From assembly GCA_035552275.1 (NCBI GenBank), contig DASZLR010000164.1:1-6161 (forward strand): a stretch of DNA of 6,161 bases, written 5' to 3'. A program made the translations under genes and the position numbers. The DNA comes from DASVLX01 sp035552275 (lineage in GTDB: Bacteria; Actinomycetota; Actinomycetes; Mycobacteriales; Pseudonocardiaceae). Under the pieces are notes generated by a model. The model did no database searches. It was not told the DNA's origin and saw nothing but the letters and a program-made list of their open reading frames with translations. Every line of letters begins with the position of its first letter. Positions within the stretch are counted from its first letter, which is position 1. This document shows positions 1-6,161 of the stretch, piece by piece.

Positions 1-243
1 GGAGCGGTGTCGGCGCGCGATGACGAGCCGGTGACCGATCCGGCCGCGGCCACCGTGTGGGGACTGATCCGGACCGCCCAATCCGAGCACCCGGACCGTT
101 TCCTCCTGATCGACAACGAACCAGACCCCAACACCGGCACGAATGCGAACGGCAACGCCGACCTGCTGTCCACATCGGACGAACCGCAGCTCGCCATCCG
201 TCACGGCGCCGCACTCGCCCCGCGACTCGCGCCAATCCGCGCC
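1..243 (+). other. KR structural (non-catalytic) half, first module, N-terminally cut by the window
   Basis: Modular PKS ketoreductases have two Rossmann-like halves; the first is structural and binds no cofactor. The visible end of this half carries the family signature VWGLIRTAQSEHP (residues 19-31), then a leucine-isoleucine-aspartate strand (RFLLID, 33-38), EPQLAIR (61-67) and APRLA (73-77). The same signatures recur in the second module at residues 1795-1807 and 1833-1848. The upstream part, and any DH of this module, is outside the window, so I cannot say whether the first module also dehydrates. Confidence 0.9.
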
Positions 244-3200
244 ACCGTCAGTACTCAAGTTCCGAAAGACAGCCCCCACCCTCCCGGGGGGCTCCCCGAG
301 GCCAGTCTATCGGTGGAGGGTGCGGAAACGAAGCCGGTTGTGGACCCCTGTGGACAGTCGGATCGGCTGTGGACAGATCCGGGTGGGGACGATAAAGATC
401 GTGCTAGGGTGCTCGACCCCGACGGCACCGTCCTGGTCACGGGCGCCAGTGGTGCGCTCGGTGGGCTGATCTCCCGCCGGCTGGTGACCCACCATGGCGC
501 CCGGCATCTGCTGCTGGTGAGCAGGCGAGGCCCACAGGCCCCGGGCGTCGCCGAGCTCGAAGCGGAGTTGCGCGGGCTGGGTGCCCAGGTCACCGTCAAA
601 GCTGCCGACGTGGCCGACCGGGGAACGGTGGCCACGTTGCTCGCCGGCATTCCGGCCGACCATCCGCTGACCGCCGTCGTCCACACGGCCGGGGTGCTGG
701 ATGACGGGGTGCTGAGCGCCCTCACCCCGGATCGGCTGGCCGCCGTGCTGCGGGCCAAAGTGGACGCTGGCTGGGCGCTGCACGAGCTGACCGCCGATCA
801 GGACCTCGCCGCGTTCGTGCTGTTCTCCTCTATCACCGGTCTGATCGGCACGGCCGGGCAGGCGAACTACGCTGCCGCCAACGCCTTCCTCGACGCACTC
901 GCCCACCACCGCCGCGACCGAGGAATGCCGGCGACCTCGCTGGCCTGGGGGCTCTGGGGCGGCGACGGCAGCGAGGGCGTACCGGGCACCGGGGGCGGCA
1001 TGGCCGACGCCCTCGACCAGGCCGACCGCGCCCGGCTGTCCCGCGCCGGCATCGCGCCGCTGCCTACCGACGACGCGCTGGCCCTGTTCGACAGCGGTCT
1101 CACCGCGGACCGGGCGGTCGCGGTGCTGGCGAAGTTCGATATCGCCGGCCTGCGCGCCGCGGGCGGTCCGGCGCCGGCGATGTTGCGTCGACTCGTCGGC
1201 GTCACCCGGCGCGCGGTGTCCACGAACACGGCCACCGTAGGATCCATTGTGGATGGATGGGTGGCGTTGCCGGCTGAACGCCGGGCGACGGCGGTGGCCG
1301 AGTTCGTCCAGACCACGGTGGCCGGTGTTCTCGGGCACGCGACGGTGGCGGAGGTCGAACCGACGCGGGCGTTCACCGATCTCGGCTTCGACTCGCTGAC
1401 CGCCGTCGAATTGCGCAACCGGCTCGGCGCGGCGACCGGGCTACGGCTGCCGAGCACCATCGTGTTCGATCACCCCACACCGACCGCGCTCGCGGATCAT
1501 CTGCTGCGACAGGTGGTCGCGGACAATCCCAGCACTGACAACCCGGACAGTCCGGTTGCCGACAACTGGATTGCGGACGATCCGATCGCCATCGTGGCCA
1601 CGGCCTGCCGCTATCCGGGCGGCGTCGCCACGCCCGGCCAGCTCTGGGACCTGGTCAGCGAAGGCCGGGACGCGATCACCGGATTCCCCGGCAACCGCGG
1701 CTGGGATCTGGACCGGCTCTACCATCCCGACCCCGACCACTCCGGCACCTCCTACGTCCGGCACGGCGGCTTCCTGCACGACGCCGACCAGTTCGATCCG
1801 GAGTTCTTCGGCCTGTCCCCCCGCGAGGCGCTCACCACTGACCCGCAGCAACGCCTGCTGCTGGAAACGGCTTGGGAGGCCATCGAACGCGCCGGCCTGG
1901 ACCCGACCGCGCTGCGCGGCAGCCGAACCGGCGTCTTCACCGGCGTCATGTACAACGACTACGGGGCCCGGCTGCACCAGGCCGCGTCCGCCCCGGCGAA
2001 CGTTGAGGGCTATCTGGTCAGCGGCAGCGCGGGCAGTGTCGCGTCCGGCCGGATCTCCTACACCTTCGGCTGGGAGGGTCCGGCGGTCACCGTGGACACC
2101 GCGTGCTCGTCCTCCCTGGTCGCGCTGCACCTGGCCGCCCAAGCCCTCCGCGCGGGAGAATGCGACCTCGCCCTCGCCGGCGGCGCCACCGTGATGGCCA
2201 GTCCGGCGACGTTCGTGGAGTTCAGCCGGCAACGCGGACTCGCTCCCGACGGCCGCTGCAAGCCGTTCGCCGACGCCGCCGATGGCACTGCCTGGTCCGA
2301 AGGCGTCGGCGTGCTGCTGGTCGAGCGACTGTCCGACGCCCGACGACACGGCCACCCGGTGCTCGCTCTGGTCCGCGGTTCCGCTGTCAATCAGGACGGC
2401 GCCAGCAACGGCCTCACCGCACCGAACGGACCAGCACAGGAACGGGTGATCCAGGCCGCACTGGCCAACGCCGACCTCAAACCGTCCGATGTGGACGTCG
2501 TCGAGGGGCACGGCACCGGCACCACCCTCGGCGACCCCATCGAAGCCCAGGCACTGCTCGCCACGTACGGCAAGAACCGACGCAAACCACTGCTACTCGG
2601 CTCAGTCAAGTCCAACATCGGCCACACCCAAGCCGCCGCCGGCATCGCCGGCATCATCACCATGATCGAGGCCATCGCACACGGCCAACTGCCGAGAACG
2701 CTGCACGTCGACCAACCCTCACAGCACGTCGACTGGTCCGCCGGCGCGGTCGAGGTGCTCGCCGAACCACGACCGTGGCCCGAACACGACCGTCCCCGCC
2801 GGGCCGCGATCTCGTCCTTCGGCATCAGCGGCACCAACGCGCACGTCATCATCGAGCAGCCCGCCCACATCGAGTCGAACGTCGAATCGCCGGTCGACGC
2901 TGACCAAACCGGCGAGGTCAGCCGAGCGGGCACGACGCCGGTCATCCTCTCCGCGCGCTCTGCTGCCGCACTGCGCGATCAGGCGGCCCGACTGCGCGAG
3001 TTCGTCGCCGCCGATCCTGATCTCGAACCCGTTCGGGCGGCGCGGTCGCTGGCTGCCCGGACGGTGTTCGGACATCGGGCGGCCATCGTCGCGGACGACC
3101 GGGCCGGCTTGCTGCGCGGACTCGACGCGCTCGCCAGCGACCGATCCAGCGCCGAACTGCTGCGCGGCGGTCCCGCCGGCCGAACCGCGTTCCTGTTCAC

Positions 3201-6161
3201 CGGCCAGGGCAGCCAGCGCGTTGGCATGGGCCGCGAGTTGTACGAGACATCGGCCCAGTTCGCCGGCGCCTTCGATGAGGTCGCCGGCGAGTTGGACCGG
3301 CATCTGGACCAGCCGATCCGCGAGGTGATCTTCAACCAGCCCGAGTTGCTGGACCGCACCGACTACACCCAGCCGGCGCTGTTCGCGATCGAGGTGGCGC
3401 TGTTCCGGTTGCTGGCGCGGCACGGCCTGACGCCGGACTTCCTGGCCGGTCAATCGATCGGCGAGATCGCCGCCGCACACGTCGCCGGGGTGCTCGACCT
3501 GCCCGACGCCGCGACTCTGGTCGCCGCGCGCGGCCGGCTGATGCGGGCGCTGCCGACCGGCGGCGCGATGCTGTCCGTGCGGGCCGCCGAATCCGAGGTG
3601 TTGGCGCTGCTCGCCGGGCGCGCGGACCAGGTCGGTGTCGCGGCCGTCAATAGTCCACATGCGACAGTCATCTCCGGGACGGAGGCGGCGGTCACAGAGA
3701 TGGAGAAATCGCTGGCCGAATGCGGCATCAAGACCCGGCGGCTGCGGGTCAGCCACGCTTTCCACTCGCCGCTCATGACGCCGATGCTCGCGGAGTTCCG
3801 CGCCGCGATCTCGGGACTGGACTTCCAGCCGCCCCAGCTGCCGATCGTGTCCGCGGTGACCGGCGTCGAACTCACCGCCGACGACGCCCGCTCCCCCGAC
3901 CACTGGGTTCGGCACGTGCGGGACACCGTCCGGTTCGCGGACACGGTTCGCACGTTGCACGACCACGGTGTGCGCACTTTCGTGGAGATCGGGCCGGACG
4001 CGGTGCTCACCGGTCTGGCCGATGACGTGCTCGACGGCGACGGTGTGTTCGTGCCGATCCTGCGCCGGGACCGGCCGGAGCCGGGTGCCCTCGTCACCGG
4101 GCTCGCCCAGGTGGCCGCGCAGGGCGCGAACATCGACTGGGCGCCGATTCTCGGCGACGGCCCGACCCTGGCCGAGCTGCCGACGTATCCGTTCCAGCGC
4201 GAGCGGTTCTGGCTGGACGCGCCGGCGGCCGGCGATGTCCGAGCCGCCGGGTTGGACAGCTCGGACCACCCGCTGCTCACCGCGACGGTCGGCCTCGCCG
4301 ACGGCGGCACCGTCCTCACCGGCGCGCTGTCCACCCGCACCCAGCCCTGGCTCGCCGACCACCAGGTGCGGGGCGTCCCGCTGCTGCCGGCGACCGCGCT
4401 ACTCGACCTGGCGCTGCACGCGGGCGCCCAGACCGGCGCGCCCGAGGTCGAGGAACTGGTCATCCAGGCACCGCTGGCGCTGCCGCCGGGCGGAAGCCTC
4501 GCGGTCCAGGTGACGGTCGCCGAGCCGGACGACGCCGGACGGCGCGCGGTCGGCATCCACAGCCGCCGGCACGACAACGATGTTCCCGGGACCAGTCCCG
4601 ACGAGTGGACCCAACACGCGACCGGCACGCTCGTCCCGGTCGAAGCCGCCGACGTCCCGGATCTCAGTGCTTGGCCGCCGCCCGAGGCGCGGTCCGTCGA
4701 CGTCACCCAGGCGTATGAACAGTTCGCCGAGCGCGGCTACGAGTACGGGCCGGCGTTTCAGGGCCTGCGCGCCGCCTGGCACGACGGCGACACCGTCTAC
4801 GCCGAAGTCGAGACGACCCAGATCACCCCGGGCGGCTTCTGGCTGTCGCCGACGCTGCTCGACGCCGTGCTGCACGCGCTGCTGCTCGACCCGACAGCGC
4901 CGGCGCGGCTGCCGTTTTCCTGGTCCGGCGCAAGGGTTTTCGGTCGGGCGGGGAAACCGACAACCACGCTGCGGGCCAAGCTGGCCCCAACCGGGCCAGA
5001 CGTCTTCACGCTGACCATCGCCGACGGCACCGGCGCGGTGATCGGCACAATCGATTCGGTCGCGCTGCGGCCGATCGACGCGCTCAGCTTGCCGAGCCAG
5101 CCGCTCTATGGTCTGGAGTGGACAGCGGTCCCGGTCGGCGCTGAGCCGGCCGACTGGGTGGAATATCAGGATCGGGACCATGCCTCCGCCGGCCAGCCGG
5201 TGGTGCTCACCCTCCGCGCCGGAACCGGGCCAACCACCCCGGAAGCGGTGCGCGACGCCACCGTCCGAACGTTCGAGCTGATCCGGGATTGGCTGGACCA
5301 CACCGATGCCACGCTCGTGGTCCGCACCCAAGGCGCGGTGGCCGTGCGGGATGAGGACGTCACCGATCTGGTCCACGCCGGGGTGTGGGGCCTGATCCGC
5401 ACGGCGCAAACCGAGCATCCGGGCCGGTTCGTGCTCATCGACAGCCCCGACGACACCGAGCTGGCAGCCTTCATCGGGACCGCTCTTGCCACCGGCGAGC
5501 CACAGCTCACGATCCGCGACGGCGTCGGACACGCTCCCCGGCTCACCCGCGCTCCCGAGGAAACCGGCACCGTCGCGCTCAGTCCCGATGCGACAGTGCT
5601 GATCACCGGGGCCACCGGCCAGCTGGGCGGCGCCATCGCCCGCCGGTTGGTCACCGACCACGGCGCCCGGCAGCTGCTGCTGGTCAGCCGACGCGGATCG
5701 GCGGCGGCCGGCGCGGACCAGTTGCGGGACGCGCTCACCGAACTCGGCGCGACGGTCACCTTCGCGGCCGCCGATGTCACCGACCGACGGGCCGTGGTGG
5801 AGCTGATCGCCGCCGTGCCGGCCGAGCATCCGCTGACCGCCGTGGTGCACGCTGCCGGCGTGGTTGACGACGGTGTTCTGGAATCACTTGATCCGCACCA
5901 GTTCGACGCGGTTCTGCGGACCAAAGTGGACGCGGCGTGGCACCTGCACGAAGCGACCCGAGACCACGAGCTGGCGGCGTTCGTGCTGTTCTCCTCCGTC
6001 GCCGGGATCGTCGGCAACGCCGGCCAGGCCAACTACGCCGCCGGCAACACCTTCCTGGACGCGCTCGCCGGGCACCGCCGGGCGGCCGGTCTGCCGGCGA
6101 CCTCGCTGGCGTGGGGGCTGTGGGACACCGATCCGGCCGGTGGCCTGAGCGACGGCATGGG
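1..6161 (+). CDS. Modular type I polyketide synthase, internal fragment open at both ends (KR-ACP-KS-AT-DH-KR)
   Basis: A cytoplasmic multidomain megasynthase that elongates and modifies an ACP-bound polyketide chain. Frame 1 is open over the whole window with no start or stop in view, so both protein ends lie outside. Domains in order by residue: KR structural half (1-81), KR catalytic half (about 138-400), ACP (430-503), KS (526-952), AT (1062-1360), DH (1423-1692), KR structural half (1702-1859), KR catalytic half (1863-2053, cut). All catalytic residues I looked for are present. The ACP is followed by a KS on the same chain after only about 20 residues, so the two modules are covalently joined and no docking domains fall between them. 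The frame is G/C-rich at third positions and I noticed no TTA codon, so there is no sign of bldA-type control. Regulation cannot be judged because the promoter is outside. The family is certain; the final product is unknown. Confidence 0.97.
271..293 (+). other. GC-rich inverted repeat (potential hairpin) inside the extra KR segment
   Basis: AGCCCCC at 271-277 is the reverse complement of GGGGGCT at 287-293, giving a possible 7-bp stem with a 9-base loop. There is no T-tract after it, and it lies inside an open reading frame, so it is not a convincing intrinsic terminator. It may be incidental in GC-rich DNA, but it falls in the segment with odd codon usage. Confidence 0.35.
339..376 (+). repeat. 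Clustered TGTGGAC repeats, two of them as exact CTGTGGACAG at 19-bp spacing
   Basis: TGTGGAC occurs at 339-345, 349-355 and 368-374. The last two lie within identical 10-mers CTGTGGACAG at 348-357 and 367-376. The offset is 19 bp, not a multiple of three, so the copies are read in different frames: the first gives Cys-Gly-Gln, the second Leu-Trp-Thr. The similarity is therefore at DNA level and not a protein repeat. The motif resembles the reverse complement of the actinobacterial DnaA box (TTGTCCACA) with one mismatch. Function is unproven, and PKS coding DNA contains TGTCCAC by chance elsewhere in this window. Confidence 0.5.
412..1200 (+). other. Ketoreductase catalytic half, first module, predicted B1-type
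   Basis: NADPH-dependent reduction of the beta-ketoacyl-ACP to a beta-hydroxyacyl-ACP. The nucleotide-binding loop is TGASGALGG (147-155). The catalytic set is complete: Lys253, Ser277, Tyr290 and Asn294. The LDD motif (233-235, in GVLDDGVL) marks a B-type KR, and there is no Trp eight residues before Tyr290 (Ile there), which argues against A-type. Position Tyr+3 is Ala and Tyr-5 is Ala, so the proline features of epimerising B2-type KRs are missing; B1 is predicted, giving a D-configured hydroxyl. The end of the domain (GIAPLPTDDALALFD, about 350-364, and the helix up to about 400) is normal. Activity is predicted from motifs only; the long insert ahead of the domain could affect how the two halves pack. 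Confidence 0.95.
427..965 (+). repeat. Inter-module KR repeat, copy 1 (partner 5593-6131)
   Basis: The catalytic KR coding sequence is repeated 5166 bp downstream with no length change from TVLVTG (residue 143) to the GLW motif (317-319); matching residues differ by exactly 1722 positions (T147/T1869, Y290/Y2012, W319/W2041). Exact shared stretches include 17 bp from 661 and 20 bp from 811. This is the normal paralogy of PKS modules, but the identical runs could serve as sites of homologous recombination or misassembly. Confidence 0.85.
1288..1509 (+). other. Acyl carrier protein, first module
   Basis: Carries the growing chain on a 4'-phosphopantetheine arm. The attachment site is Ser465 in LGFDSLTAVELRNRL (461-475), a fully canonical actinomycete PKS ACP motif. 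Helix 1 starts near residue 430 and the domain closes with the usual LPSTIVFDHPTPTALADHL (483-501). The domain has normal length, about 75 residues. It receives the hydroxyacyl chain from the preceding KR and hands it to the KS that follows after a linker rich in Asp, Asn and Pro (about 505-525). Because that KS is in the same polypeptide, the transfer is within one chain. Confidence 0.96.
1576..2856 (+). other. Ketosynthase, second module, complete catalytic triad
   Basis: Accepts the acyl chain from the upstream ACP and condenses it, with decarboxylation, onto the malonyl unit on its own ACP. It begins DDPIAIVATACRYPGG (526-541). The nucleophile is Cys702 in VDTACSSSL; the two histidines are His837 in VEGHGTGT and His875 in KSNIGHTQAAAG, with Lys870. 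The C-terminal SSFGISGTNAHVIIEQ (938-953) is standard. The length, about 427 residues, is normal for the family. Cys rather than Gln at the active site makes it an extending KS, not a loading KSQ domain. A minor departure is Gly836 where most family members have Ala (VEAHGTGT). Confidence 0.97.
2857..3183 (+). other. KS-AT linker of the second module
   Basis: About 108 residues (953-1061) join KS and AT. The first 30 or so (Glu, Asp and Ser rich) look flexible; the rest matches the usual linker fold, with PVILSARSAAALRDQAARL (940s to 1000 region, starting at Pro980) and the helix-strand RTVFGHRAAIVADD (1020-1033). It positions the AT on the KS dimer and has no catalytic role that I can see. 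Confidence 0.8.
3184..4080 (+). other. Acyltransferase, second module, predicted malonyl-CoA specific
   Basis: Loads the extender unit from acyl-CoA onto the ACP. Opening motif FTGQGSQ (1066-1072); nucleophile Ser1152 in GQSIGE; the carboxylate-binding Arg is Arg1177 (25 residues after the Ser, as in well-studied ATs); catalytic His1255 is the last residue of HAFH (1252-1255). HAFH, Ile after the nucleophile and the TQPALFAIEVAL helix are the malonyl-CoA pattern; methylmalonyl ATs usually have YASH and GHSQGE. The new two-carbon unit should therefore carry no methyl branch. One oddity is Gln1151 where nearly all family members have His before the Ser. The post-AT linker follows and is listed separately. 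Confidence 0.95.
4081..4215 (+). other. Post-AT linker ending in YPFQRERFW
   Basis: Residues 1361-1405 follow the AT and close with LPTYPFQRERFWL (1393-1405), the near-invariant segment that wraps back over the AT and KS in modular synthases. Its presence shows that the AT is complete and that the beta-processing domains begin just after it. Confidence 0.85.
4267..5076 (+). other. Dehydratase, second module, double-hotdog fold, catalytic residues present
   Basis: Removes water from the beta-hydroxyacyl-ACP to give an alpha,beta-unsaturated thioester. It begins HPLL (1423-1426). The HxxxGxxxxP motif is intact: catalytic His1454, Gly1458 and Pro1463. The second-hotdog acid is Asp1621 in LLDAVLH (1619-1625), with His1625 at the DxxxH position. 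YGPAF (1582-1586) and LPFSW (near 1638) are also conserved. Length of about 270 residues is normal. Two departures from the usual consensus: LPATA (1462-1466) for LPGTA, and Ser1616 for the His of HPxLLD. Neither touches a catalytic residue, so I expect an active enzyme. Paired with a B-type KR, it should give a trans double bond. Confidence 0.94.
5104..5577 (+). other. KR structural half, second module; no ER between KR halves
   Basis: Starts with LYGLEWTAVP (1702-1711), the typical opening after a DH, and contains GVWGLIRTAQTEHPGRF (1794-1810) and EPQLTIR (1833-1839). The stretch between ADWV (about 1717) and PVVLTLR (about 1732) looks shorter than I would expect for this family, by perhaps 25 residues, judged from memory of other modules. 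The catalytic half follows within about 25 residues, so there is no room for an ER; the module stops at the alkene level. Confidence 0.88.
5587..6161 (+). other. Ketoreductase catalytic half, second module, B-type, C-terminally cut by the window
   Basis: NADPH-dependent reduction of the new beta-keto group ahead of the DH. NADPH loop TGATGQLGG (1869-1877); catalytic Lys1975, Ser1999, Tyr2012 and Asn2016 all present. At the stereochemistry motif it has VDD (1955-1957) in place of LDD; the two aspartates are kept and there is no Trp eight residues before Tyr2012 (Val there), so it is still best read as B-type. Tyr+3 is Gly and Tyr-5 is Ala, arguing against B2. The reading frame is still open at the last base; the remaining KR helices and the module's ACP are downstream. 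Confidence 0.94.
5593..6131 (+). repeat. Inter-module KR repeat, copy 2 (partner 427-965)
   Basis: This is the second copy of the KR catalytic coding region, colinear with copy 1 at an offset of 5166 bp. Shared exact runs include 17 bp from 5827, 20 bp from 5977, and a 19-bp run within the segment encoding LPATSLAWGLW (2031-2041). Divergence is spread through third codon positions, as expected for paralogous modules and not for a very recent duplication. Confidence 0.85.

Larger units (their letters stand above)
250..408 (+). other. Extra segment of about 50 residues between KR halves (ER insertion point), atypical composition
   Basis: From the conserved PRL of the structural half (74-76) to the TGxxG motif of the catalytic half (147) there are 73 residues; the same interval in the second module is 23 (1846 to 1869), so this KR carries 50 extra residues. 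They are rich in Pro, Gly, Asp and Ser, and look disordered. By my count 22 of 53 codons from residue 84 to 136 end in A or T (GC3 about 58%), against 13 of 80 in the next 80 codons downstream (GC3 about 84%). Rare codons such as CTA, AGG and AAA occur. In fully reducing modules the ER sits exactly between these KR halves, but I see no ER motif here. It may be a linker, a recombination scar or captured non-coding DNA; the frame is kept. Confidence 0.7.

Noticed and set aside
168..176. Further TGTCCAC sites (also near 1217 and 4327) as DnaA boxes
   Set aside because: They are single, unclustered and read as ordinary Leu-Ser-Thr or Val-Ser-Thr codons, so chance is enough.
382..410. Possible promoter with a TAGGGT -10-like hexamer at 405-410
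   Set aside because: No acceptable -35 element at 16-18 bp, no start codon with a ribosome binding site after it, and the reading frame continues unbroken across it.
247..411. Decayed enoylreductase domain between the KR halves
   Set aside because: The position fits, but I find no glycine-rich NADPH motif or other ER signature, and 50 residues is far below ER size. Only a scar can be proposed.
57..469. Two overlapping short + strand frames near the window start
   Set aside because: They are out of frame with the conserved KR motifs that run through the same bases and are Arg/Pro-rich with no domain signal.
1441..2511. Minus-strand open frame opposite the ACP-KS region (about 356 residues)
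   Set aside because: It is a shadow of the KS; the + strand carries the KS cysteine and both histidines in the correct order.
2719..4362. Long open frame on the minus strand (about 547 residues)
   Set aside because: It lies opposite the KS-AT-DH coding sequence, where every expected catalytic motif is in frame 1 of the + strand. Its translation is Arg/Gly/Gln-rich with no recognisable domain, a usual shadow in GC-rich DNA.
4399..5850. Long open frame on the minus strand (about 483 residues)
   Set aside because: It lies opposite the DH and KR coding sequence, is low in complexity, and matches no family I recognise; it is a product of the G/C third-position bias.

Overview
The window is one continuous piece of a modular type I polyketide synthase (PKS) gene on the + strand. 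Reading frame 1 stays open from base 1 to base 6161 (2053 full codons plus 2 bases) with no stop, so the gene starts upstream and ends downstream. High GC, strong G/C preference at third codon positions, and canonical cis-AT PKS motifs point to an actinomycete; I cannot name the genus or the metabolite. Residue numbers below count from base 1 (codon n begins at base 3n-2).

Layout: the window opens inside the ketoreductase (KR) of one module: the end of its structural half (1-243), an unusual extra segment of about 50 residues (about 250-408), the catalytic KR half (412-1200), then the module's acyl carrier protein (ACP, 1288-1509). A short linker leads into the next module on the same polypeptide: ketosynthase (KS, 1576-2856), KS-AT linker (2857-3183), acyltransferase (AT, 3184-4080), post-AT linker ending in YPFQRERFW (to 4215), dehydratase (DH, 4267-5076), KR structural half (5104-5577) and KR catalytic half (5587-6161, cut by the window edge). 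The second module's ACP must lie downstream. No enoylreductase (ER) is present in the second module.

How it works together: the KR of the first module reduces the beta-keto group of its ACP-bound chain and is predicted B1-type. That chain passes in cis to the KS, is extended with a malonyl unit chosen by the AT (HAFH motif), reduced by the second B-type KR and dehydrated by the DH. The predicted result is an unbranched, probably trans (E), alpha,beta-unsaturated thioester.

This is a known kind of system; I see no previously undescribed one. The best anomaly is the extra segment in the first KR. It sits exactly where an ER would be inserted, has codon usage unlike its surroundings, and carries a 10-bp DNA repeat read in two different frames and a GC hairpin. 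Everything is coding DNA; I see no intergenic region, RNA gene, CRISPR array or insertion sequence.
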